Below, one piece after another: positions 18,453-24,951 of a DNA stretch of 64,000 nt; within the stretch, counting starts at the first letter, position 1, and each line of letters starts with the position of its first letter. The notes under the pieces were generated by a model. The model ran no database searches. It saw nothing but the letters and a program-made list of their open reading frames with translations, and was not told the origin of the DNA. Both the position numbers and the translations under genes were made by a program. This DNA is from an uncultured Lysobacteraceae bacterium (GTDB taxonomy: Bacteria; Pseudomonadota; Gammaproteobacteria; Xanthomonadales; Xanthomonadaceae), in assembly GCA_936911875.1 (NCBI GenBank), contig CAKZGB010000019.1, positions 48,568-112,567 on the forward strand, written 5' to 3'.

Positions 18453-19037
18453 TTATTGCAACTTCAGAACTTTAGACAGATCGGTGCGGACATCACCGAT
18501 ATCGACGCCGGGTTTGTATTCCATCATCACGAAACCGTTGGGATCGATGATGTAGATCGGCAAGCCGGCGGGAGTGGCGACACGATTGGTCGAAGGCAAT
18601 ACCGAGCGCAGACGATCATTAGCCGCGATAGCATGGATCTGATGCACCGGCGTTTTGGAAGGCACTGCACCCGACCAAAGTACATCGACGCGCGTTGCAT
18701 CCTTGCCCATGATTTGCCAGACCTTGTCGACATCAACGGCGACCTGTTCACAACGCTCGTTACAGGTGTCCGCAGGTGCCAACACCAGCAAACGCCAACG
18801 GCGCTCGACAGGATTCCAGACATACGGCTTGCCATCGGTGCTGACCGGAGCCAAGGCACGTGCATCAATTGCCGGCGTCAGCAGATTGCCTTTGGCTTTC
18901 AGGCCCGCAGGTTTCCAGCCGGCAAAACGCAAAACACCGGCCAGTGCTAAGGAGCCGAAGAAGATCGCAAACAGCAGGATCAGCATGCCCCGATTGCGCT
19001 TGGCAACGGGAGGGTTGGGAGTCAGAGGTGAATTCAT
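18453..19037 (-). CDS. membrane-anchored Sco-like thioredoxin-fold protein
   Basis: This 194-aa protein has a cytosolic basic N-terminus, one membrane helix at ~18-37 and a periplasmic domain. That domain has C92-x3-C96 in ADTCNERCEQV, the spacing of the copper-binding CxxxC of Sco proteins, and a late IYIIDPNGFVMMEY strand typical of thioredoxin folds. The classic Sco sequence around the cysteines (CPD) and the following His are not obvious. Its place between surf1 and ctaA matches an uncharacterised gene in pseudomonad and xanthomonad cox clusters. A role in copper delivery to CoxB is inference. Confidence 0.75.
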   Translation of the reverse strand: MNSPLTPNPPVAKRNRGMLILLFAIFFGSLALAGVLRFAGWKPAGLKAKGNLLTPAIDARALAPVSTDGKPYVWNPVERRWRLLVLAPADTCNERCEQVAVDVDKVWQIMGKDATRVDVLWSGAVPSKTPVHQIHAIAANDRLRSVLPSTNRVATPAGLPIYIIDPNGFVMMEYKPGVDIGDVRTDLSKVLKLQ

Positions 19038-19076
19038 TCCGGGGGATGGCAGAGCCGATCAGGGGAACCTGATATT

Positions 19077-19811
19077 TTAACCCGCCACCTGCCGTTTGCG
19101 GGCCCGCCAGCTCAGTACCAGCGCCGTCAGCAGCACTGTTAACGACAATCCCCACCACTGGACGGCATAGCCGACATGGCGTTCGGGTGGGAGACTGTTG
19201 GCATGCAGTACCAGATCGCGGGTGTAGCCCATCGGCAGTTTCGGGTCCAGACGCAGCACCTGCCGCACCAGCCGCCCCTGCGCGCCCAGCTGGGGCTCCA
19301 TCTCCGCCAAGTCGAGATAGGTCACCAGCCAGCGCTCACCGCGTTTTTGCAGCGCACCCGCGCCCGCCCCGACACGAATACCGATCGCCGGCGGCGCGCT
19401 GCGCAACCCGCTCACCTGCACCGTGCCCTGCGGCAGCTGCACGGTCGGCCAGTCCCGCTGCCCGTCCATCGGCAACCAGCCCAGATCGACCAGCATGCGC
19501 TGCTCAGGCGCCGACTCGGGCACGAACACGCCGTAGACCTGGACGCCGACCCGGCCTTCGCGCTGCTGATTGTCGAGCAGGATCACCGGCGAGGACTCAA
19601 ACCGGCCGCGACCCTGCGCCCACGAGTAGTCACCGCTCAAGGGGGCCGTGAGTTCGACCGGCCGCGGATCCGCCATTACCGTCGCGACCTCGGCAAGTTG
19701 AACGCGCTTCTCCTCAGCGCGGCTCCACTGCCAGAAACCTAGACGCGCAAACACTGCGGCCAACAGCAATGCTGCGACCCACCAGAAGACCACGGATGAT
19801 TTGCTATTCAT
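19077..19811 (-). CDS. SURF1 family cytochrome oxidase assembly protein
   Basis: This 244-aa protein has two membrane helices bracketing a periplasmic domain, as in SURF1. The first helix contains the family's RLGFWQWSRAEEKR motif; the second is at the C-terminus and is preceded by RHVGYAVQWWGLSLT. In between lie LLDNQQREGRVGVQVYGVF and DLGWLPMDGQRDWP, the usual SURF1 blocks. Bacterial SURF1 helps insert haem A into oxidase subunit I. The next gene upstream (DUF2909) faces the other way. Confidence 0.92.
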   Translation of the reverse strand: MNSKSSVVFWWVAALLLAAVFARLGFWQWSRAEEKRVQLAEVATVMADPRPVELTAPLSGDYSWAQGRGRFESSPVILLDNQQREGRVGVQVYGVFVPESAPEQRMLVDLGWLPMDGQRDWPTVQLPQGTVQVSGLRSAPPAIGIRVGAGAGALQKRGERWLVTYLDLAEMEPQLGAQGRLVRQVLRLDPKLPMGYTRDLVLHANSLPPERHVGYAVQWWGLSLTVLLTALVLSWRARKRQVAG

Positions 19812-19842
19812 GGTGGGAACGGAATACGGACATGGGCGAACC

Positions 19843-19851
19843 TGCGATAAT
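19843..19851 (+). promoter_or_regulatory. extended -10 promoter candidate for the DUF2909 gene
   Basis: TGC followed by GATAAT (19846-19851) gives an extended -10. No good -35 is seen at 17-18 bases. It would give a ~35-base leader ending in CGGAGAA just before the ATG at 19892. Confidence 0.45.
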
Positions 19852-19891
19852 AGGAGAATACGGACGCACCGACGCGGCCGTCGGAGAATTC

Positions 19892-20107
19892 ATGAAGACT
19901 TTAGTTATTGTCGCAATTTTTCTGCTCATTCTTTGGCAATTGGGCGCCGGCCTGTATTACCTGATGGTCGATAAGGGCGAAACCAACCGCACCGCCAAGG
20001 CACTGACGCGCCGTATCGCGCTTTCCTTTGGCCTGATCATTCTGGTGGTTGTCGCCAATCAGCTGGGCTGGATTGACTTCCACGGGGTGGGACGCGCACC
20101 CGGTTGA
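19892..20107 (+). CDS. DUF2909 family twin-helix membrane protein
   Basis: This 71-aa protein has two membrane helices (about 4-24 and 46-62) joined by a basic loop (DKGETNRTAKALTRRIALS), the pattern of the DUF2909 proteins found in cytochrome oxidase clusters. CGGAGAA at 19882-19888 sets the start; the upstream open frame is not needed. In clusters I know, this gene lies between coxC and surf1 in the same direction. Here it lies between them but on the opposite strand, with its own promoter candidate, and converges on coxC across a repeat-rich terminator region. Confidence 0.8.
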   Translation: MKTLVIVAIFLLILWQLGAGLYYLMVDKGETNRTAKALTRRIALSFGLIILVVVANQLGWIDFHGVGRAPG

Positions 20108-20164
20108 TACGCGGCGCTGCGCGCGCGATATCAACCGTGCAAATCAAAAATCAAAAATCAAAAA

Positions 20165-20188
20165 ACGGGGCTCATCGCTCCGTTTTTT
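20165..20188. terminator. terminator of module 1 (3' of DUF2909 gene)
   Basis: A 7-bp stem ACGGGGC/GCTCCGT (one G-T pair) with loop TCATC is flanked by A6 on the left and T6 on the right. It can act in both directions. Confidence 0.85.
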
Positions 20189-20269
20189 ATGCCGCGAGTC
20201 TTTAAGGACAACGCCGGTGGATCGCGGCGCTGCGCGCGCGAGATCAACGCGGAAATCAAAAATCAAAAA

Positions 20270-20294
20270 ACGGGGCTCATCGCTCCGCTTTTTT
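20270..20294. terminator. terminator of module 2
   Basis: This is the same hairpin as module 1, with one base inserted between the stem and the T6 run (20289-20294). Confidence 0.8.
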
Positions 20295-20417
20295 ATCTCG
20301 CGAGCCTTTCAGGACAGCGGCCGCTGAGCTCGTTGCTCCGTTTACATGTGGCGCGAGACGTTAATGACAACGCACGCGGCACTCTTGCCCGCTTTTTCCC
20401 TCGCCCTTCTTAAAACC

Positions 20418-20452
20418 AAAAAAAACCGCGGACTCAATGCCGCGGCTTTTTT
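20418..20452. terminator. terminator of the inverted module (3' of coxC)
   Basis: CCGCGG (20426-20431) pairs with CCGCGG (20440-20445) around an 8-base loop. It is flanked by A8 and T6, so it is usable by coxC on the minus strand and by read-through from the left. Confidence 0.85.
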
Positions 20453-20490
20453 GATTTTTGATTTTTGATTTTTGATTTCGCGCGAAGCGC

Positions 20491-21375
20491 TTACAGTACG
20501 TACACGAACAGGAACAGCCCCAACCAGACCACGTCCACAAAGTGCCAGTACCATGCGACGGCTTCGAAGGCGAAGTGGTTCTTCGGAGTGAAGTGACCCT
20601 TCAGGACGCGCAGCCAGATGATGAACAGCATCAGCGTGCCCAGGAACACGTGCATGCCGTGGAAACCGGTGAGCATGAAGAACGTGGAGCCGTAGATGCC
20701 CGAACCCATCGTCAGGTTCAGTTCCTTATAGGCGTGGATGTATTCCTCGGCCTGGAAGTACAAGAAGGTGCAGCCCAGCAGCACGGTCAGACCCAGGAAG
20801 ATGATCAGTTGCTTGCGGTTGTTGGCCTTGATGGCGTGGTGGGCAATGGTCACCGTGACGCCCGAGGTCAACAGGATCAGCGTGTTGAGCAGCGGTAGGC
20901 CCCAAGCCGGGATGGTCTGGTATTGACCCCCGACGCCGCCCGGACCGGCGCTTGGCCAACCGCCCGAAAAGCCTTGCCACAGCAGATCGTTGGTCAGAAC
21001 GCCCTTGCCTTCGCCACCCAGCCACGGCAGCGCGTACTGACGGGTGTAGAACAGCGCACCGAAGAACGCGGCAAAGAACATGACTTCGGAGAAGATGAAC
21101 CACATCATGCCCATGCGGAAGGACACGTCGACTTGCTTGTTGTACTTGCCCGAGACCGATTCACGGATGACGTCGCCGAACCAGCCGAACAGAACGCCGG
21201 CCAGCGAGGCCAGACCGATCAGGAATACCGACTTGCCCCAGGACACTTCATCGAGCATGGAGCCGAAGCCGACCATGGTGATGAACAGCGCGATCGAACC
21301 TAGGAAGGGCCAGCGGCTCTTGGCAGGAACGAAGTAGCGATTAGGGTTTGCGTCGGGCGAATGTGCTTGGGCCAT
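20491..21375 (-). CDS. coxC: cytochrome c oxidase subunit III
   Basis: CoxC is a polytopic subunit that stabilises the aa3 oxidase core. The 294-aa protein has seven predicted helices, with family blocks GMMWFIFSEVMFFAAFFGALFY (Glu in helix 3) and LLTSGVTVTIAHHAIKANNR. TGFHGMHVFLGTLMLFIIW and the final FEAVAWYWHFVDVVWLGLF follow. The ATG at 21375 is preferred over a TTG at 21384. The stop codon touches the GC core of an inverted terminator module. Confidence 0.97.
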   Translation of the reverse strand: MAQAHSPDANPNRYFVPAKSRWPFLGSIALFITMVGFGSMLDEVSWGKSVFLIGLASLAGVLFGWFGDVIRESVSGKYNKQVDVSFRMGMMWFIFSEVMFFAAFFGALFYTRQYALPWLGGEGKGVLTNDLLWQGFSGGWPSAGPGGVGGQYQTIPAWGLPLLNTLILLTSGVTVTIAHHAIKANNRKQLIIFLGLTVLLGCTFLYFQAEEYIHAYKELNLTMGSGIYGSTFFMLTGFHGMHVFLGTLMLFIIWLRVLKGHFTPKNHFAFEAVAWYWHFVDVVWLGLFLFVYVL

Positions 21376-21430
21376 GGCGAGCAAGTCCGGTTAAGTGTTG
21401 AAGCGGTTAAAAGGAGCGTTTTCGCACCGG

Positions 21431-22081
21431 TTAGGGTGCAGTTTTGACTTGCGGACCGGCGACGTGCGGGCTCTTGGCCTTGAGTTCGTCAGTCAGCAGA
21501 TCATTTTTGAAAAACGTGTACGACAAGGTAATGGTCTTAATGTCTTTCGGCAACGCCGGATCGATGATGAAGCGGACAGGCATGTCCTTTTTCTCACCGG
21601 CCTGCAGCGTTTGCGCCGTAAAACAAAAGCACTCCGTCTTATTGAAATATGACGAAGCGCGTGCGGGCGCTACCGACGGCGTCGCACTACCCACCACCGC
21701 AGTGCGCCATTGGTTCTGCGCAAAGTACGTGGTTTCGTAGGGCTTGCCGACTTCGACTTCCATGCGATGAACATTGGGGCGGAAGGCCCACGGCAGATGC
21801 GAGTTCACCGTGCCGTCAAACTCGACGGTCACGACGCGACGCTCAGCCGCCTGACCGGAGCCGGCTGCACCGCCCGAGCCCGATTCAATCTCGGCGGCTT
21901 TGACGATGTTGGCCTCGCGCTCCATGCGCACGCCCAGCAATTTCTCGCAGGCGATACGATACAGCGGCACCAGGCTAAACGTAAACGCGAAGGCAATGGC
22001 CAGCACACCCAGCATCTTGCCGAGACCGGCAGTGCGCTGCGGTTGTGAAGTGGCCTTGCCTTGCTCGCGCGGATCAGCCAT
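21431..22081 (-). CDS. ctaG: cytochrome c oxidase assembly factor CtaG/Cox11
   Basis: Cox11/CtaG delivers copper to the CuB site of subunit I. From the ATG at 22081 (216 aa) there is one membrane helix (about 21-42) ending in LVPLYRIAC with the conserved Cys45. A periplasmic beta-sandwich follows, with the copper motif KTECFCF (Cys151, Cys153) and EKKDMPVRFIIDP. The open frame upstream of this ATG belongs to the overlapping small gene's region and lacks family similarity. A Gly/Ser/Ala-rich insert (~66-80) is not typical. Confidence 0.95.
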   Translation of the reverse strand: MADPREQGKATSQPQRTAGLGKMLGVLAIAFAFTFSLVPLYRIACEKLLGVRMEREANIVKAAEIESGSGGAAGSGQAAERRVVTVEFDGTVNSHLPWAFRPNVHRMEVEVGKPYETTYFAQNQWRTAVVGSATPSVAPARASSYFNKTECFCFTAQTLQAGEKKDMPVRFIIDPALPKDIKTITLSYTFFKNDLLTDELKAKSPHVAGPQVKTAP

Positions 22082-22211
22082 GGCGGTTGAGCACCAGCAG
22101 CATGAAGCCGACGTACACCAGCACCGCCAACACCGCGACGGTGATAGCCGTCTTGCGCGCAGCCTTGCGGCGGCGGTCAAGATCTTCGGGCTGGTTGGTC
22201 GGACGGTTCAT
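22074..22211 (-). CDS. small single-helix membrane protein of the cox cluster (45 aa)
   Basis: From the ATG at 22211 the frame encodes MNRPTNQPEDLDRRRKAARK, then a single membrane helix (TAITVAVLAVLVYVGFMLLVL), and ends NRHG-stop. The stop overlaps the ctaG start by 8 bases (CCATGGCTGA), so the two are probably translationally coupled. Short proteins of this kind between coxA and ctaG are annotated in other proteobacteria as a cytochrome oxidase small assembly protein. Its charge pattern puts the N-terminus inside. The function is inferred from position only. Confidence 0.75.
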   Translation of the reverse strand: MNRPTNQPEDLDRRRKAARKTAITVAVLAVLVYVGFMLLVLNRHG

Positions 22212-22241
22212 AGTCTTATCTCTATGCAGTGACGCTTGGTC

Positions 22242-23867
22242 TTAGTGCGTGATATCGCCGTGAGCGAGGTCACCCGGCTTGATCACCGGCGGCACTTCGA
22301 ACGTGTGATGCGGAGCCGGCGACGGCACGGTCCATTCCAGACCGTAAGCACCTTCCCATGGCTTGGCCGGAGCCGGAGCGCCGAACTTTTTGGAGTGGTA
22401 CAGCACGGCGAACATGATGAACGGCGTAGCAAACATACCGAAGGCACCGATCGACGAGACCAGGTTCCAGTCTGCGAACACAACCGAGTAGTCGGGGATA
22501 CGACGCGGCATACCGGCCAGACCCAGGAAGTGTTGCGGGAAGAACAGCAGGTTCACGAACACGATCGACCACCAGAAATGGAACTTGGCGCCCTTTTCGG
22601 AGTACATGCGACCCGTCCACTTCGGCCACCAGTAGTACACAGCGGCGATGATGCCGAACAGTGCACCGGTCACCAGCACGTAGTGGAAGTGAGCGACAAC
22701 GAAGTAGGTGTCGTGGTACTGGAAGTCCGCCGGAACGATAGCAAGCATCAGACCCGAGAAACCGCCGATGGTGAACAGGATCACGAATGCGATCGACCAC
22801 AGCATGGGGGCTTCGAAGGTGATGGAGCCGCGCCACATGGTGGTGACCCAGTTGAACACCTTGACGCCGGTCGGGATCGAAATCAGCATCGTGGCGAACA
22901 TGAAGTAGATTTCACCACCCAGCGGCATACCGACCGTAAACATGTGGTGAGCCCACACGATGAACGACAGGAAGGCGATCGCAGCAGTTGCGTACACCAT
23001 GGCCTGATACCCGAACAGCGGCTTGCGCGAGAAGGTCGGGATGATTTCAGAGACCACGCCGAAGGCCGGCAGGATCATGATGTAAACCTCGGGGTGACCG
23101 AAGAACCAGAAGATGTGCTGGTACATGACCGGGTCACCGCCACCGGCGGCGTTAAAGAACGAGGTGCCGAAGTACTTGTCGGTCAGCAGCATGGTGACTG
23201 CGCCGGCCAGAACCGGCATGACGGCGATCAGCAGGAATGCGGTGATCAGCCAAGTCCAGCAGAAGATCGGCATTTTCAGCAGATCGACGCCCGGAGCGCG
23301 CATGTTGAGCACGGTTGCAATCACGTTGATGGCGCCCATGATCGACGAGATACCCATCATGTGGATCGCGAAGATCGAGAACGAAACGTTGTGACCGCCT
23401 TCGAGCGACAGCGGAGCGTACATGGTCCAACCGGCTGCAGGTCCACCGCCCGGCAGGAACAGGGTCAGCAACAGCAGCGAGAAGGCGAACGGCATGATCC
23501 AGAAGGACCAGTTGTTCATACGCGGCAGCGCCATATCGGGCGCACCGATTTGCAGCGGGATCATCCAGTTGGCGAGACCGACGAAGGCCGGCATGACACC
23601 ACCGAAGATCATGACCAGCGCGTGCATGGCCATCATCTGGTTAAAGAACGACGGCGACAGATGCTGCAGGCCCGGCGTCATCAGCTCCCAACGCAGCATG
23701 ACGGACATGCCGGCGCCGATGATGAACATGATGAAGCTGAAGACCAGGTACAACGTACCGATGTCTTTATGGTTAGTGGAGTAGAACCAGCGTTCGAAGA
23801 AGCTCTGCTGGTGATGGTGATCGTCGTGGTGATCGGTCAGGTGATCGCCGTGGTGCGTAACAGCCAT
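22242..23867 (-). CDS. coxA: cytochrome c oxidase subunit I
   Basis: This is the catalytic subunit, carrying haem a and the haem a3-CuB site. The 541-aa, 12-helix protein shows HALVMIFGGVMPAFVGLANWMIPL with the D-channel region and PDMALPRMNN. FFGHPEVYIMILPAFG carries the A1-type glutamate and the CuB His-Tyr pair. WAHHMFTVGMP gives further CuB histidines, and DTYFVVAHFHYVL gives the haem ligands. The N-terminus is unusually His-rich (HHGDHLTDHHDDHHHQQ). It follows coxB by 24 bases. Confidence 0.98.
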   Translation of the reverse strand: MAVTHHGDHLTDHHDDHHHQQSFFERWFYSTNHKDIGTLYLVFSFIMFIIGAGMSVMLRWELMTPGLQHLSPSFFNQMMAMHALVMIFGGVMPAFVGLANWMIPLQIGAPDMALPRMNNWSFWIMPFAFSLLLLTLFLPGGGPAAGWTMYAPLSLEGGHNVSFSIFAIHMMGISSIMGAINVIATVLNMRAPGVDLLKMPIFCWTWLITAFLLIAVMPVLAGAVTMLLTDKYFGTSFFNAAGGGDPVMYQHIFWFFGHPEVYIMILPAFGVVSEIIPTFSRKPLFGYQAMVYATAAIAFLSFIVWAHHMFTVGMPLGGEIYFMFATMLISIPTGVKVFNWVTTMWRGSITFEAPMLWSIAFVILFTIGGFSGLMLAIVPADFQYHDTYFVVAHFHYVLVTGALFGIIAAVYYWWPKWTGRMYSEKGAKFHFWWSIVFVNLLFFPQHFLGLAGMPRRIPDYSVVFADWNLVSSIGAFGMFATPFIMFAVLYHSKKFGAPAPAKPWEGAYGLEWTVPSPAPHHTFEVPPVIKPGDLAHGDITH

Positions 23868-23891
23868 GGGTCGTTCTCTCTACTCTGATTC

Positions 23892-24776
23892 TTACTTAGC
23901 CGCCGGAGCGACGGTGGCAGTGGCGGCGCCGGCTGCAGGTGCAGCGGCAGGCTCAGCCGGCTTAGCGGTCTTGGAGGCCACCCACCGGGCGTACTCTTCC
24001 TTGCTGACAACGCGGACAACGATTGGCATGAAGCCATGGTCCTTGCCGCACAGTTCAGCACATTGGCCGCGGTAAACGCCCGGCTGCTCAACATAGGTCC
24101 AAGCCTCGTTGATGATGCCCGGGACGGCGTCCTGCTTCCAGCCCAGAGCCGGCACCCACCACGCGTGGATGACGTCATCGGCAGTCAGCACGAAACGGAT
24201 CTTGGTCTTGGCCGGCAGCACGAGTTCGTTGTCGACGTTGAGCAGGTAATGCTCGTTGCCGGCAACCGTACGCGGATCTTTACCGGACTGGCGCAGCACG
24301 TCGTCAGCGGCGGTGATACGACTGGTGAACGAGATGCCGTTATCCAGGTAGTCGTACTTCCACAACCATTGGTAGCCGGTGATCTTGACCGTCATTTCCG
24401 ACTTGCGGTAGTCGTACATCTTGATCAGCTTGTCAGTGGCCGGGAAAGCCATCACCAGCAGCAACAGGACCGGGACGACAGTCCAGATGGCCTCTAGCTT
24501 GGTGCTGTGAGTCAGCGAGGTGTCCGGCACGGCACCCTTGGACTTACGGAACTTGAACATGGCGTAGAACATGGCGCTAAACACCACGACGCCAATGACC
24601 ACGCAAATCCACAGGGCCAGCATGTGCGCCTCGTAGGCGTTGACGGAAGACGGTGTGACACCGCGCCCCATATTGAGCTGCCAACGCTTAGGGTCGGCGG
24701 CTTGTGCAAATGCCACCGCCGGTGCGGACAGGGCCAGCAAAGCGCCCGTCAAATGCTTGATACGTCGTGGAATCAT
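23892..24776 (-). CDS. coxB: cytochrome c oxidase subunit II
   Basis: CoxB takes electrons from cytochrome c at its CuA centre. The ATG at 24776 starts a signal peptide (MIPRRIKHLTGALLAL...AFAQA). Two membrane helices follow, then a cupredoxin domain with HAWWVPALGWKQDAVPG and the CuA motif GQCAELCGKDHGFMPI (two Cys, Glu, His, Met). The tail is Ala/Pro-rich (PAAAPAAGAATATVAPAAK). It is the first gene of the cluster; a sigma-70-like promoter and a small hairpin lie upstream. Frames upstream of this ATG lack family similarity. Confidence 0.97.
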   Translation of the reverse strand: MIPRRIKHLTGALLALSAPAVAFAQAADPKRWQLNMGRGVTPSSVNAYEAHMLALWICVVIGVVVFSAMFYAMFKFRKSKGAVPDTSLTHSTKLEAIWTVVPVLLLLVMAFPATDKLIKMYDYRKSEMTVKITGYQWLWKYDYLDNGISFTSRITAADDVLRQSGKDPRTVAGNEHYLLNVDNELVLPAKTKIRFVLTADDVIHAWWVPALGWKQDAVPGIINEAWTYVEQPGVYRGQCAELCGKDHGFMPIVVRVVSKEEYARWVASKTAKPAEPAAAPAAGAATATVAPAAK

Positions 24777-24833
24777 CAGATGAAGTCCCGAGAAAACTGG
24801 AGTTGGTAGATAAAGTTTAAAGACAGCCATGCG

Positions 24834-24847
24834 CTCCGCAAGCGGAG
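24834..24847 (-). promoter_or_regulatory. small hairpin in the coxB leader
   Basis: Read on the minus strand, CTCCG-CTTG-CGGAG forms a 5-bp stem with a CUUG-type tetraloop, 58 bases before the coxB ATG. It may protect or regulate the leader. No T-run follows, so it is not a terminator. Confidence 0.45.
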
Positions 24848-24861
24848 GCATTAACCGACAG

Positions 24862-24891
24862 ATTTTACCGCCTTAACGGATGCCTAATCAA
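24862..24891 (-). promoter_or_regulatory. sigma-70-like promoter for the cox cluster
   Basis: On the minus strand TTGATT (24891-24886) and TAAAAT (24867-24862) are 18 bases apart. They point to coxB with a leader of ~80 bases. It shares the 175-bp divergent region with putA. Confidence 0.6.
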
Positions 24892-24951
24892 GCCGACGAG
24901 AGTAGTAAACTATTCCGACCGCGTTTTTACCCGCTTCCCCGTAAGGTTTCG

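Larger units (their letters stand above)
20110..20490. repeat. gene-end repeat array: composite terminator modules in both orientations
   Basis: This 383-bp intergenic region between converging genes holds no gene. Two plus-oriented modules start at 20110 and 20223 (period 113 bp) with an identical 19-bp GC core (CGCGGCGCTGCGCGCGCGA). Each then has AAATC plus AAAAATC heptamers (20141-20165; 20253-20270), then a terminator hairpin, then a similar ~35-bp tail. A decayed third copy of hairpin plus tail is at ~20325-20373. A fourth module is inverted (20418-20490), with four heptamers and the core GCGCTTCGCGCG touching the coxC stop codon. Small frames through this region encode only repeat peptides and are not genes. 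Confidence 0.85.

Noticed and set aside
20049..20413. Short plus-strand frames with repeated NQKSKIKKRGSSLRF-like peptides
   Set aside because: They are translations of the AAATCAAAAATC/terminator modules, not proteins.
20110..20490. CRISPR-like array
   Set aside because: The heptamers are adjacent without unique spacers of constant length, no cas genes are present, and the larger modules carry terminators.
22236..23888. 550-codon open frame on the plus strand opposite coxA, rich in His/Gln/Arg/Asp
   Set aside because: It is the antisense shadow of coxA. The composition is biased and without domains, while coxA shows all family motifs.
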